From: Streptomyces yatensis | Lineage (GTDB): Bacteria > Actinomycetota > Actinomycetes > Streptomycetales > Streptomycetaceae | Assembly: GCF_018069625.1 (NCBI RefSeq) | Contig: NZ_CP072941.1 | Location: forward strand, 3,844,001-3,908,000 | Direction of reading: 5' to 3' | Length of the DNA stretch: 64,000 bases | Shown: one piece after another, positions 35,317-43,066 of the stretch | Layout of the letters: each line of letters starts with the position of its first letter | How positions within the stretch are numbered: the first letter of the stretch is position 1 | The notes under the pieces: model-generated | The model's database searches: none | The model's input: the letters and a program-made list of their open reading frames with translations, nothing else | Told to the model about the DNA's origin: nothing | Made by a program: the position numbers and the translations under genes

Positions 35317-36693
35317 ATGACCGGCATTGAGACCTCCCCGGGCGACCACACCGCCCTCTGGCCCGCTCCGACCGCCGATGGAGCGGTGGACGCGACCGTC
35401 ACCGTGCCCGGATCCAAGTCGGTTACCAACCGCGGTCTGATCCTGGCCGCGCTCGCCGCCGAACCCGGCTGGCTGCGCCGCCCGCTCCGCTCCCGCGACA
35501 CCCTCCTGATGGCCGCCGCGCTGCGCGCCATGGGCGTCGGCATCGAGGAGACGGTGTCCGACGGCGCCCTCGGCTCGGGCGGCCCCTCCGGCGGCGGCGA
35601 GGCATGGCGGGTCATCCCGGCGGGGCTGCACGGCCCGGCCACCATCGACGTCGGCAACGCCGGCACCGTGATGCGCTTCCTGCCGCCGGTCGCCGCCCTG
35701 GCCGACGGCCCCGTCCACTTCGACGGCGACCCCCGCTCCCACGAGCGCCCGCTGCACGGCGTGATCGACGCGCTGCGCGCCCTAGGCGCCCGCATCGACG
35801 ACGACGGCCGCGGCACGCTGCCGATGACCGTGCACGGCGGCGGGGCACTGGACGGCGGCCCGGTCCGCATCGACGCCTCGTCGTCCTCGCAGTTCGTGAG
35901 CTCGCTGCTGCTGTCCGCGCCGCGCTTCAACCAGGGTGTCGAGGTGCGCCACATCGGCGCCGCGCTGCCCTCCCTGCCGCACATCCGGATGACCGTCGAC
36001 ATGCTGCGCGCGGCGGGCGCGCGGGTGGACACCGCGGAGGCGGGCGGCGAGCGGGGCGTCTGGCGGGTGGCGCCGAGCGCGCTGCTCGGCCGCGACCTGG
36101 TCGTCGAGCCCGATCTGTCCAACGCGGCGCCGTTCCTGGCCGCCGCCCTGGTCACCGGCGGCCGGGTGACCATCCCGGACTGGCCGGAGCGCACCACCCA
36201 GCCCGGGGACGAACTGCGGCGCATCTTCACCGAGATGGGCGGTTCCTGCGAGCTCACCGACACCGGCCTGACCTTCACCGGAACGGGCCGGATCACCGGG
36301 ATCGACGCCGATCTGCACGAGGTCGGCGAGCTCACCCCGGTGATCGCGGCGGTCGCGGCGCTGGCCGACTCCGAGTCGGTGCTGCGCGGCATCGCGCATC
36401 TGCGGCTCCATGAGACCGACCGGCTCGCCGCCCTCGCCAAGGAGATCAACGAGCTCGGCGGGGACGTCGCCGAGACCGAGGACGGACTGCTGATCCGCCC
36501 CCGGCCGCTGCACGGCGGGATCTTCCACACCTACGAGGACCACCGGCTGGCCACCGCCGCCGCCGTACTCGGCCTCGCCGTCGACGGTGTCCTGGTCGAG
36601 AACGTGGCCACCACCGCCAAGACCCTTCCCGACTTCCCCGGCCTCTGGTCCGGGATGCTCGACGCGACGACGACCTCGGCGCGGAGATCCTGA
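35317..36693 (+). CDS. aroA: 3-phosphoshikimate 1-carboxyvinyltransferase (EPSP synthase)
   Basis: This 458-residue enzyme performs step six of the shikimate pathway, joining phosphoenolpyruvate to shikimate-3-phosphate. Visible motifs are VPGSKSVTNR (phosphate binding), GNAGTVMRF, HERPLHGVIDAL, SSSSQFVSSLLLSAP, LRLHETDRLAAL and the YEDHRLATA region. A slightly longer loop (GSGGPSGGGEA) sits after the first domain. Twelve bases after its stop, rsgA begins, so they are probably one transcript, as in other streptomycetes. Confidence 0.95.
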   Translation: MTGIETSPGDHTALWPAPTADGAVDATVTVPGSKSVTNRGLILAALAAEPGWLRRPLRSRDTLLMAAALRAMGVGIEETVSDGALGSGGPSGGGEAWRVIPAGLHGPATIDVGNAGTVMRFLPPVAALADGPVHFDGDPRSHERPLHGVIDALRALGARIDDDGRGTLPMTVHGGGALDGGPVRIDASSSSQFVSSLLLSAPRFNQGVEVRHIGAALPSLPHIRMTVDMLRAAGARVDTAEAGGERGVWRVAPSALLGRDLVVEPDLSNAAPFLAAALVTGGRVTIPDWPERTTQPGDELRRIFTEMGGSCELTDTGLTFTGTGRITGIDADLHEVGELTPVIAAVAALADSESVLRGIAHLRLHETDRLAALAKEINELGGDVAETEDGLLIRPRPLHGGIFHTYEDHRLATAAAVLGLAVDGVLVENVATTAKTLPDFPGLWSGMLDATTTSARRS

Positions 36694-36705
36694 GAGCCTG
36701 GACTC

Positions 36706-37713
36706 ATGCGCCGCTACGGCAAGCACACCGACGAGGATGACGTTCGGGTCCGCCCCAACCGCAAGGGCAACCGGCCGCGCACCAACATCCGCCCCAAGCA
36801 CGAGGACGCCGCCGAGGGGTTCGTGCTGACGATCGACCGCGGCCGGCTCACGGTCCTGGTCGAGGACCGCACCATCACCGCCATGAAGGCCCGCGAGCTC
36901 GGCCGTAAGGGCGTCGTCGTCGGCGACCGGGTCGCGGTCGTCGGGGATCTGACCGGCGACAAGGACACGCTCGCCCGGATCGTACGGGTCGAGGAGCGCA
37001 CCTCCGTGCTGCGCCGGACCGCCGACGACGACGATCCGTACGAGCGGGTCGTGGTCGCCAACGCCGACCAGCTCGCGATCGTGACCGCGCTCGCCGATCC
37101 GGAACCGCGGCCGCGCCTGATCGACCGGTGTCTGGTGGCCGCCTTCGACGCGGGGCTCGAGCCGCTGCTCGTGCTCACCAAGTCCGATCTGGCGCCCGCC
37201 GAGGAAATGCTGAAGACCTATGAGCCGCTCGGCATCCCCTTCGTCGTCACCAGCCGTGACGAGCTGGCCGACGGCGACACCGCCGACCGGGTGCGGGAGC
37301 GGCTGACGGACCGGATCACGGTCTTCGTCGGCCATTCGGGCGTGGGCAAGACGACGCTGGTGAACGCGCTGGTCCCGGACCGCCAGCGGGCCACCGGCCG
37401 GGTGAACGCGGTCACCGGCCGCGGCCGCCACACCACCACCTCCGCGCTGGCGCTGCCCCTGCCGGACACCAAGGGGTGGGTGATCGACACCCCGGGCGTA
37501 CGGTCCTTCGGGCTGCACCATGTGGACCCGGCGCGGGTCATCCACGCCTTCCCGGACCTGGAGCCGGGCACCGAGGGCTGTCCGCGCGCCTGCAGCCACG
37601 ACGAGCCGGACTGCGCGCTGGACCAGTGGGTGGCCGACGGCCACGCCGAACCGGCCCGGCTGTACTCCCTGCGACGGCTGCTGGCGACCCGGGAGCGGCG
37701 GGAGGGCGACTAA
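36706..37713 (+). CDS. rsgA: Ribosome biogenesis GTPase RsgA
   Basis: This 335-residue circularly permuted GTPase helps 30S subunit maturation. An N-terminal OB-fold (~40-100) is followed by G-motifs in permuted order: LVLTKSDL (G4) comes first, then GHSGVGKTTLVN (G1) and DTPGVRSFG (G3). The C-terminal zinc knuckle is CPRACSHDEPDC. The extreme N-terminus is basic (RYGKHTDEDDVRVRPNRKGNRPR) and could touch rRNA. It follows aroA closely. Confidence 0.95.
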   Translation: MRRYGKHTDEDDVRVRPNRKGNRPRTNIRPKHEDAAEGFVLTIDRGRLTVLVEDRTITAMKARELGRKGVVVGDRVAVVGDLTGDKDTLARIVRVEERTSVLRRTADDDDPYERVVVANADQLAIVTALADPEPRPRLIDRCLVAAFDAGLEPLLVLTKSDLAPAEEMLKTYEPLGIPFVVTSRDELADGDTADRVRERLTDRITVFVGHSGVGKTTLVNALVPDRQRATGRVNAVTGRGRHTTTSALALPLPDTKGWVIDTPGVRSFGLHHVDPARVIHAFPDLEPGTEGCPRACSHDEPDCALDQWVADGHAEPARLYSLRRLLATRERREGD

Positions 37714-38013
37714 GCGCTCCGCGGGAAGTGCCGCGAGGTGCGGTCGTTCCTCCGCGGCTGTGTCGTGGCCGGCCACGCGGCGGAGCCGCATAACGACCCG
37801 GCCGCGGCGGAGCCGCAGATCGACACAGCCGCGGCGGAGCCGCATAACGACACGGCCCCGCGCCCCTTCGGGGCGCCAGCGAACCGCGGCCACCTCCTGG
37901 GGAGCGTGTTTGCCGTCCACCCGGGACGGTAAATGGATAATCGCATCAAGGAGTCAGGCGACCGGGCGTGTCCCGGGCGACGGCGGCCGACGGCGACACG
38001 GGAGGGCAGGGCT
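37714..38013 (+). repeat. 27-bp repeat and inverted repeat upstream of the SMR gene
   Basis: This 300-base gap holds three 27-bp units of the form CGGCGGAGCCGCATAACGAC (about 37778-37858). A 14-bp inverted repeat also occurs, CCGCGGCTGTGTCG (37752-37765) with its complement at 37821-37834. A hairpin CCGTCC/GGACGG follows near 37914. I looked for a guanidine riboswitch, common before SMR Gdx genes, and found no convincing ACGR-loop pair. Confidence 0.6.
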
Positions 38014-38337
38014 ATGGCGTGGCTGCTGGTCGTGGTCGCCGGGCTTCTCGAAACGGGTTTCGCCGTCTGTCTCAAGCTCTCGCACGGCTTCACCCGCCTC
38101 TGGCCGACGGTCGCGTTCTGCGCGTTCGCGCTCGGCAGCTTCGGGCTGCTGACGCTGTCGCTGAAGAAGCTCGACGTGGGGCCCGCGTACGCCGTGTGGA
38201 CGGGGATCGGGGCGGCCGGGACCGCGATCTACGGCATGATCTTCCTCGACGATCTCGTCTCCATGCTCAAGATCGTCTCCATCAGCCTGGTGATCATCGG
38301 CGTGATAGGGCTCCAGCTCTCCGGCTCGGCCCACTGA
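38014..38337 (+). CDS. SMR-family transporter, SugE/Gdx-like
   Basis: This 107-residue small multidrug resistance protein has four helices and the essential proton/substrate Glu at position 13 (GLLETGFAVCLK). Helix 3 has the Gdx/SugE pattern GPAYAVWTGIGAAGTAIYG. Relatives export guanidinium or quaternary ammonium compounds as antiparallel dimers. GGGAGGG lies just upstream of ATG 38014. The 3' neighbour is a convergent TetR gene whose product could be its regulator, although it is not next to the promoter. Confidence 0.9.
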   Translation: MAWLLVVVAGLLETGFAVCLKLSHGFTRLWPTVAFCAFALGSFGLLTLSLKKLDVGPAYAVWTGIGAAGTAIYGMIFLDDLVSMLKIVSISLVIIGVIGLQLSGSAH

Positions 38338-38356
38338 GCCCGGCAGCCGGGTCGGC

Positions 38357-38944
38357 TCAGGCCAGCACCGTGCGCACCATACGGGCCACATCCGCCGCCG
38401 GGGCGGGCGCCACCACGTAGGACAGGGCCAGCCTGGCGACCGCCTCACAGGCCAGCGGCAGCTCGACGGCGCCGGGCGGCCAGTCGCCCGCCAGCAGTCG
38501 CACCGCGCGGTCCCGCGCCTGGCCGAGCAGCTCGCCCGGCGCGGGCAGCGGGCCGGGCGATGCCGTCCTTACCGACGTCACGGACGCCATGGGCGCCATG
38601 GGCGTCGGCAGCCGTTCGTTCCAGCAGCCCGTGAGCACCGCCCGCACCAGTGGATTCTCGGTCGCCGAGCGGACCGTCCACACCGCCGCGGCGGCCAGTC
38701 GCTCCCTGGGGCCCGCCGCGCCGGACGCCCCGGACAGCGCCCGCTCGACGCCGCTCAGATAGGCGTCGGCCTCGCGCCGCACCAGAGCGCGGGCGAGGCC
38801 CTGCTTGCTGCCGAACTCGTTGTAGAGGGTCTGCCGGGAGACCCCGGCCGCCGCCGCGACCTCGGCCATCTTGACCCTCGGCCACGGACGGCCCTCGAGC
38901 GCGGCGAAGGCCGCGTCGAGTAAGGATTCACGCGCTGCGGGCAT
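38357..38944 (-). CDS. TetR-family transcriptional regulator
   Basis: This 195-residue protein has an N-terminal TetR helix-turn-helix ([26 protein letters not shown], residues ~25-50). The alpha-helical ligand domain includes a flexible Pro-rich loop (~125-140). The ligand and targets are unknown. It lies convergent to the SMR transporter and divergent from hisN. No obvious palindrome is seen immediately upstream. Confidence 0.88.
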   Translation of the reverse strand: MPAARESLLDAAFAALEGRPWPRVKMAEVAAAAGVSRQTLYNEFGSKQGLARALVRREADAYLSGVERALSGASGAAGPRERLAAAAVWTVRSATENPLVRAVLTGCWNERLPTPMAPMASVTSVRTASPGPLPAPGELLGQARDRAVRLLAGDWPPGAVELPLACEAVARLALSYVVAPAPAADVARMVRTVLA

Positions 38945-39115
38945 CGTCGCCTCCCAGAGCGGGCATCGCCGCCTCCCGGCGACATGTGCCCGACAGAATT
39001 GACGGGCCGCCAGATGAAGTCAAGGGCCCCGCACGGGCCGACCCGTACGGCCCCCAGCCCCTGGTCATGTGGAGTCGCGTGGCTCCGGGTCTTTTCCGCT
39101 CGATACTGTTCGGCC

Positions 39116-39910
39116 ATGCCCGACTACCACGATGACCTGCGTCTCGGCCATGTCCTCGCCGACGCCGCCGATGCGACCACCATGGAGCGGTTCAAGGCGC
39201 TCGACCTGAAGGTCGAGACAAAACCCGATATGACGCCGGTGAGCGAGGCCGACAAGGCGGCCGAGGAGCTGATCCGCAGCTCCCTCCAGCGCGCCCGGCC
39301 GCGCGACGCGGTGCTCGGCGAGGAGTTCGGCAGCGAGGGCACCGGCCCGCGGCGCTGGGTGATCGACCCGATCGACGGCACCAAGAACTATGTGCGCGGG
39401 GTCCCGGTCTGGGCCACCCTGATCGCCCTCATGGAGCGCGGCGAGGGCGGCGACCGGCCGGTGGTCGGGGTGGTCTCCGCACCGGCGCTGGGACGCCGTT
39501 GGTGGGCCGCCGAGGGGCTGGGGGCGTACACCGGGCGCAGCCTGTCCTCCGCGTCGCGGCTGGCGGTCTCGAAGGTGAACAACCTCTCCGACGCCTCCTT
39601 CGCGTACTCCTCACTCAGTGGCTGGGAGGAGCGCGGCAAGCTGAACGGCTTCCTCGATCTGACGCGCGCCTGCTGGCGCACCCGCGGCTACGGCGACTTC
39701 TGGCCGTACATGATGGTCGCCGAGGGCTCGGTCGACATCTGCGCCGAACCGGAACTGTCGCTGTGGGACATGGCGGCCAACGCGGTGATCGTCCAGGAGG
39801 CGGGCGGCCGCTTCACCGGGCTCGACGGCGTACCGGGCCCGAACAGCGGCGACGCGGCGGCGTCCAATGGGCTGCTGCACGGGGCGATGCTGGACTACCT
39901 GCGGCCCTGA
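39116..39910 (+). CDS. hisN: Histidinol-phosphatase, inositol-monophosphatase family
   Basis: This 264-residue Mg-dependent phosphatase has the two IMPase-family motifs: GEEFG plus [12 protein letters not shown] (metal ligands Glu, Asp, Asp) and [18 protein letters not shown]. Actinobacterial members of this subgroup are HisN, which dephosphorylates histidinol phosphate in histidine synthesis. The assignment to hisN rather than a general inositol phosphatase is from subgroup resemblance and remembered synteny. Confidence 0.85.
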   Translation: MPDYHDDLRLGHVLADAADATTMERFKALDLKVETKPDMTPVSEADKAAEELIRSSLQRARPRDAVLGEEFGSEGTGPRRWVIDPIDGTKNYVRGVPVWATLIALMERGEGGDRPVVGVVSAPALGRRWWAAEGLGAYTGRSLSSASRLAVSKVNNLSDASFAYSSLSGWEERGKLNGFLDLTRACWRTRGYGDFWPYMMVAEGSVDICAEPELSLWDMAANAVIVQEAGGRFTGLDGVPGPNSGDAAASNGLLHGAMLDYLRP

Positions 39911-40052
39911 AAAGCCCACCGGCGCAGGGCCGGAAGAGAACCGGAGTGTGAACCGGAGCGCGGGGGCGCGCTCAGCCGACCGTCGGCTACCGCGCGCCCT
40001 TGTTGGATCCACCAAGGCATGTGAACATGAGAATCCAAGACCTTGTGAACTT

Positions 40053-40078
40053 GTGAATCCATTCTCGAATGGGTTCAC
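40053..40078. promoter_or_regulatory. 26-bp imperfect palindrome upstream of the CBS gene
   Basis: GTGAATCCATTC (40053-40064) and GAATGGGTTCAC (40067-40078) are 12-bp arms with one mismatch around TC, ending 3 bases before the ribosome-binding site AGGAGGTG (40081-40088). Further TGTGAAC copies lie at ~40019 and ~40044. It could be an operator or an mRNA hairpin next to the start. Confidence 0.55.
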
Positions 40079-40097
40079 CAAGGAGGTGTCTCCATCC

Positions 40098-40496
40098 ATG
40101 CCCATGCACGTCCGTGACGCCATGAGCTCGGTGGTCCTCACCATCGGCCCCGCGCACACGCTCCGTCAGGCCGCCCGGCTGATGTCCGCACGCCGGGTCG
40201 GATCGGCCATCGTGCTCGATCCCGACACCTGCGGCCTGGGGATTCTCACCGAGCGCGACATCCTCAACTCAGTGGGGGCGGGCCAGGACCCCGACCAGGA
40301 GACCGCGCACGACCACACCACCGCCGACGTCGTCTTCGCCGCCCCCGGGTGGACGCTGGACGAGGCGGCCCGCACGATGACCCAGGGCGGCTTCCGCCAT
40401 CTGGTCGTCCTCGACGCGGGCGGCCCCGTCGGCGTGGTGTCGGTGCGCGACATCATCCGCTGCTGGGCCCCGGTCCCCCAGCCCGTACCGGCCTGA
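40098..40496 (+). CDS. Stand-alone CBS-pair protein
   Basis: This 132-residue protein consists of two CBS motifs (~1-60 and ~72-125). Each ends in the typical G-I-L-T-E-R-D-I or G-V-V-S-V-R-D-I strand-helix. Such modules bind adenine nucleotides and sense energy state; single CBS-pair proteins in streptomycetes lack known partners. The start is firm: a perfect AGGAGGTG lies 9 bases before ATG 40098. Confidence 0.9.
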   Translation: MPMHVRDAMSSVVLTIGPAHTLRQAARLMSARRVGSAIVLDPDTCGLGILTERDILNSVGAGQDPDQETAHDHTTADVVFAAPGWTLDEAARTMTQGGFRHLVVLDAGGPVGVVSVRDIIRCWAPVPQPVPA

Positions 40497-40577
40497 GGCA
40501 CCCCGGCGGACCGGAACCGGAACCGGACCCGGACTTCGCACCCGACACCCCGCATCCGGCGCCCCGCATCCGGCACC

Positions 40578-40614
40578 CGAAGAGGCCGGAGCCCAACGGC
40601 GTCCGGCCTCTTCG
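40578..40614. terminator. Bidirectional terminator between CBS and catalase genes
   Basis: CGAAGAGGCCGGA (40578-40590) pairs with TCCGGCCTCTTCG (40602-40614), a 13-bp stem ending with A/T at the flank, placed between convergent genes. Confidence 0.88.
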
Positions 40615-40634
40615 GTTGATACGACAAGCGTCCG

Positions 40635-42101
40635 TCAGCCGCGCAGGGCCTGGACCGCGGCCTCCAGCCGCTTGCCGTAGTCGGCGTCCGCCTTGCGGAA
40701 GTTCTCGATCGCCCGCTGTGCGATGTCATCGCGGGAGACCTTGGCGATGAACTGCGCCAGATTCTCGATCAGGCGCTCCTTCTCGCCGTCCGACATCAGC
40801 CGGTAGAGGTTGCCCGCCTGCACGAAGTCGTCGTCCTCGGCGTGCGAGGGCGCCTCGTGGTCACCGGTCCGGCCGGAGACCGCGGACGGCTCCCACAGCG
40901 GCCGGCCGGTCTCCGCCGGGCCGCCGAAGCTGTTGGGCTCGTAGTTCTTCGCGCCCGCGTGCCGGCCGTCGTACAGGAAGCCGTCCCGGCCGTAGGTGCG
41001 TGCCTCGGCCGCGTGCGGGCGGTTCACCGGCAGGTGGTCGGCGTTGATGCCGACGCGGTAGCGGTGGGCGTCGCCGTACGCGAAGAGGCGGCCCTGGAGC
41101 ATCTTGTCCGGGGACGGGCCGATGCCCGGCACGAAGTGGGCCGGCGAGAAGATCGACTGCTCGACCTCGGCGAAGATGTTCCGCGGGTTGCGGTTGAGCT
41201 CCAGCTTGCCGATCTCGATCGGCGGATAGTCCTCGTGCGGCCAGACCTTGGTCAGGTCGAACGGGTTGAAGCGGTAGTTCGCCGCGTCGGCCGCCGGCAT
41301 GATCTGCACCTGCACGGTCCAGGTCGGGAAGTCACCGCGCTCGATGGCCTCGCGCAGATCGCGCTGGTGGCTGTCCGGGTCCAGACCGGAGGTCTCGGCC
41401 GCCTCGGCGGTGGTGAGGTTCTTGATCCCCTGGTCGGTCTTGAAGTGGTACTTCACCCAGAAGACCTCGCCCGCGGCGTTGTTCCACTGGTAGGTGTGCG
41501 AACCGTAGCCGTTCATGTGGCGGTACGAGGCGGGGATGCCGCGGTCACCGAACAGCCAGGTCACCTGATGGGTGGACTCGGGCGAGAGCCCCCAGAAGTC
41601 CCAGACGTTGTCCGCCTCCTGCGAGCCGGTGTACGGGTCGCGCTTCTGGGTGTGGATGAAGTCGGGGAACTTGATGGCGTCCTTGATGAAGAACACCGGG
41701 GTGTTGTTCCCGACCAGGTCGTAATTGCCGTCCTCGGTGTAGAACTTGAGCGCGAAGCCGCGCGGGTCGCGCACCGCGTCCGCCGAGCCGAGGTTGCCGG
41801 CGACCGTCGAGAAGCGCAGGAACGTCTCGGTCTGCTTGCCGACCTCGGAGAGGAACGACGCGCGGGTGTACTCGGTCACGTCCGCGGTCACGGTGAAGGT
41901 GCCGTACGCACCGGCTCCGCGGGCGTGCACGATCCGCTCCGGGATCCGCTCGCGATTGAAGTGGGCGAGCTTCTCGATCAGGTGCTGGTCCTGGATGAGG
42001 ACCGGACCGCCGACGCCCGCCGTCTCGCTGTTCTGGTTGTCCGCCACCGGAGCCCCGGACTCCGTGGTCAGCGGACCAGTGATGTTGTCCTGGACCGTCA
42101 C
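40635..42101 (-). CDS. katA: Monofunctional haem catalase
   Basis: This 488-residue small-subunit catalase removes hydrogen peroxide. Signatures are the distal His region [20 protein letters not shown], the Asn region [11 protein letters not shown], and the proximal haem ligand Tyr in [14 protein letters not shown]. The start is GTG 42101 with AGGAGG 7 bases upstream. The promoter region contains an inverted repeat fitting a Fur/PerR-type operator, and the divergent gene encodes a Fur-family regulator. This fits the CatR-catalase circuit of streptomycetes. The symbol follows the family; catA is also used. Confidence 0.94.
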   Translation of the reverse strand: MTVQDNITGPLTTESGAPVADNQNSETAGVGGPVLIQDQHLIEKLAHFNRERIPERIVHARGAGAYGTFTVTADVTEYTRASFLSEVGKQTETFLRFSTVAGNLGSADAVRDPRGFALKFYTEDGNYDLVGNNTPVFFIKDAIKFPDFIHTQKRDPYTGSQEADNVWDFWGLSPESTHQVTWLFGDRGIPASYRHMNGYGSHTYQWNNAAGEVFWVKYHFKTDQGIKNLTTAEAAETSGLDPDSHQRDLREAIERGDFPTWTVQVQIMPAADAANYRFNPFDLTKVWPHEDYPPIEIGKLELNRNPRNIFAEVEQSIFSPAHFVPGIGPSPDKMLQGRLFAYGDAHRYRVGINADHLPVNRPHAAEARTYGRDGFLYDGRHAGAKNYEPNSFGGPAETGRPLWEPSAVSGRTGDHEAPSHAEDDDFVQAGNLYRLMSDGEKERLIENLAQFIAKVSRDDIAQRAIENFRKADADYGKRLEAAVQALRG

Positions 42102-42155
42102 GTGCGCCTCCTGCGTCGTCGCATTCTGTCCCTTGGTCTGGGGCTGTTCTCGATC

Positions 42156-42176
42156 CTACATTGGACAATGTCTAAG
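42156..42176. promoter_or_regulatory. Fur/PerR-type operator between catalase and regulator
   Basis: The inverted repeat ACATTG-GA-CAATGT (42158-42171), flanked as CTACATTGGACAATGTCTAAG, lies 55-75 bases upstream of the catalase start and ~90 bases before the regulator. Its symmetry and AT-rich core suit a Fur/PerR-class dimer site. Confidence 0.75.
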
Positions 42177-42263
42177 TCAAGAAGCGTTGGAAACTCGTAC
42201 CCGATCTGGTCAAGGACTCGTCCGCTGCTACCCTGGTCCTTATCTGACTGATAGGTGAATGGC

Positions 42264-42677
42264 ATGAGTGACCTGCTGGAACGGCTCAGGGGACGCGGCT
42301 GGAGGCTGACGGCGCAGCGGCGTGTCGTCGCCGAGGTCCTCGACGGGGACCATGTGCACTACACCGCCGACGAAGTCCACGCGGCGGCGGCCGAGCGACT
42401 GCCCGAGATCTCCCGCGCGACCGTCTACAACACCCTGGGCGAGCTGGTCTCGCTCGGTGAGGTGATCGAGGTCACCACGGACGGCAGGGCCAAGCGCTAC
42501 GACCCGAACGCACACCACGCGCATCAGCACCTGGTCTGCGCGAAGTGCGGCACGATCCGCGATGTCCACCCCTCCGGCGATCTGCTCGCCGACCTGCCCA
42601 CGCAGGAGCGCTACGGCTTCGCGATCTCCGCGGTCGAGGTGACCTACCGGGGTCTGTGCCCCGACTGTGCGGCCTGA
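42264..42677 (+). CDS. catR: Fur-family peroxide/metal regulator (CatR-like)
   Basis: This 137-residue Fur-family repressor has a winged-helix DNA-binding part with SRATVYNTLGELVSLGEV. The dimer/metal domain carries HHAHQHLVC and the two zinc CxxC motifs (CAKC and CPDC at the end). The divergent catalase and the shared operator suggest a PerR/CatR role, where oxidation of a metal site releases the DNA. ATG 42264 has AGGTG 7 bases upstream. catR is assigned from context; a FurA/PerR name is equally defensible. Confidence 0.88.
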   Translation: MSDLLERLRGRGWRLTAQRRVVAEVLDGDHVHYTADEVHAAAAERLPEISRATVYNTLGELVSLGEVIEVTTDGRAKRYDPNAHHAHQHLVCAKCGTIRDVHPSGDLLADLPTQERYGFAISAVEVTYRGLCPDCAA

Positions 42678-42716
42678 GAGCGCTCACGACAGGCGGCTGA
42701 GACGCCGGGACAGACG

Positions 42717-42748
42717 AAAGGCCCGGATCCTGGAGGATCCGGGCCTTT
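42717..42748. terminator. Terminator after the first initiator tRNA
   Basis: AAAGGCCCGGATCC (42717-42730) and GGATCCGGGCCTTT (42735-42748) give a perfect 14-bp stem with loop TGGA. On the minus strand it ends the tRNA transcript; on the plus strand it can end the Fur-family gene. Confidence 0.92.
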
Positions 42749-42753
42749 CGCAT

Positions 42754-42830
42754 TGGTAGCGGGGACAGGATTTGAACCTGCGACCTCTGGGTTATGAGCC
42801 CAGCGAGCTACCGAGCTGCTCCACCCCGCG
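42754..42830 (-). tRNA. Initiator tRNA-fMet (CAU), CCA encoded
   Basis: This 77-base tRNA on the minus strand starts CGCGGGGTGGAGCAGC, has anticodon CAT in GGGCTCATAACCC and ends CCCCGCTACCA. Three G-C pairs in the anticodon stem and the unpaired 1-72 position are initiator-specific. The CCA end is present in the DNA. Confidence 0.97.
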
Positions 42831-42990
42831 TCGTTGTGTTGCAACCTTAACCCGGGGTGGACAGCAGGAGCAAACCGGTTACCGGCGGGACGCCCGCCAG
42901 TGGCTCCGGGCCGGGGGTTCCGGCCCGGAGCACAACGCCGTGAGCTGCTGTGACGCCCCGGCTCCGGCTACGCCGCCACGTGCGAGCGCC

Positions 42991-43066
42991 GCTACGCCGT
43001 GGGCTCCTGCTTACGCCGTGAGCTCCTGCTTATGCCGTGAGCTCCTGCTTACGCCGTGAGCTCCTG
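42991..43066 (-). repeat. 19-bp tandem repeat across the end of the Sel1 gene
   Basis: Four consecutive 19-bp units (42991, 43010, 43029, 43048) share CTTACGCCGTGAGCTCCTG; the first is degenerate. On the minus strand each good unit encodes the tail Q-E-L-T-A-stop. As 19 is 1 mod 3, the same tail and stop occur in all three frames (stops at 43049, 43030 and 43011). Confidence 0.95.

Noticed and set aside
37930..38013. Guanidine riboswitch before the SMR gene
   Set aside because: I searched by eye for paired ACGR-loop hairpins (class II) and the class I and III cores and found no convincing match.
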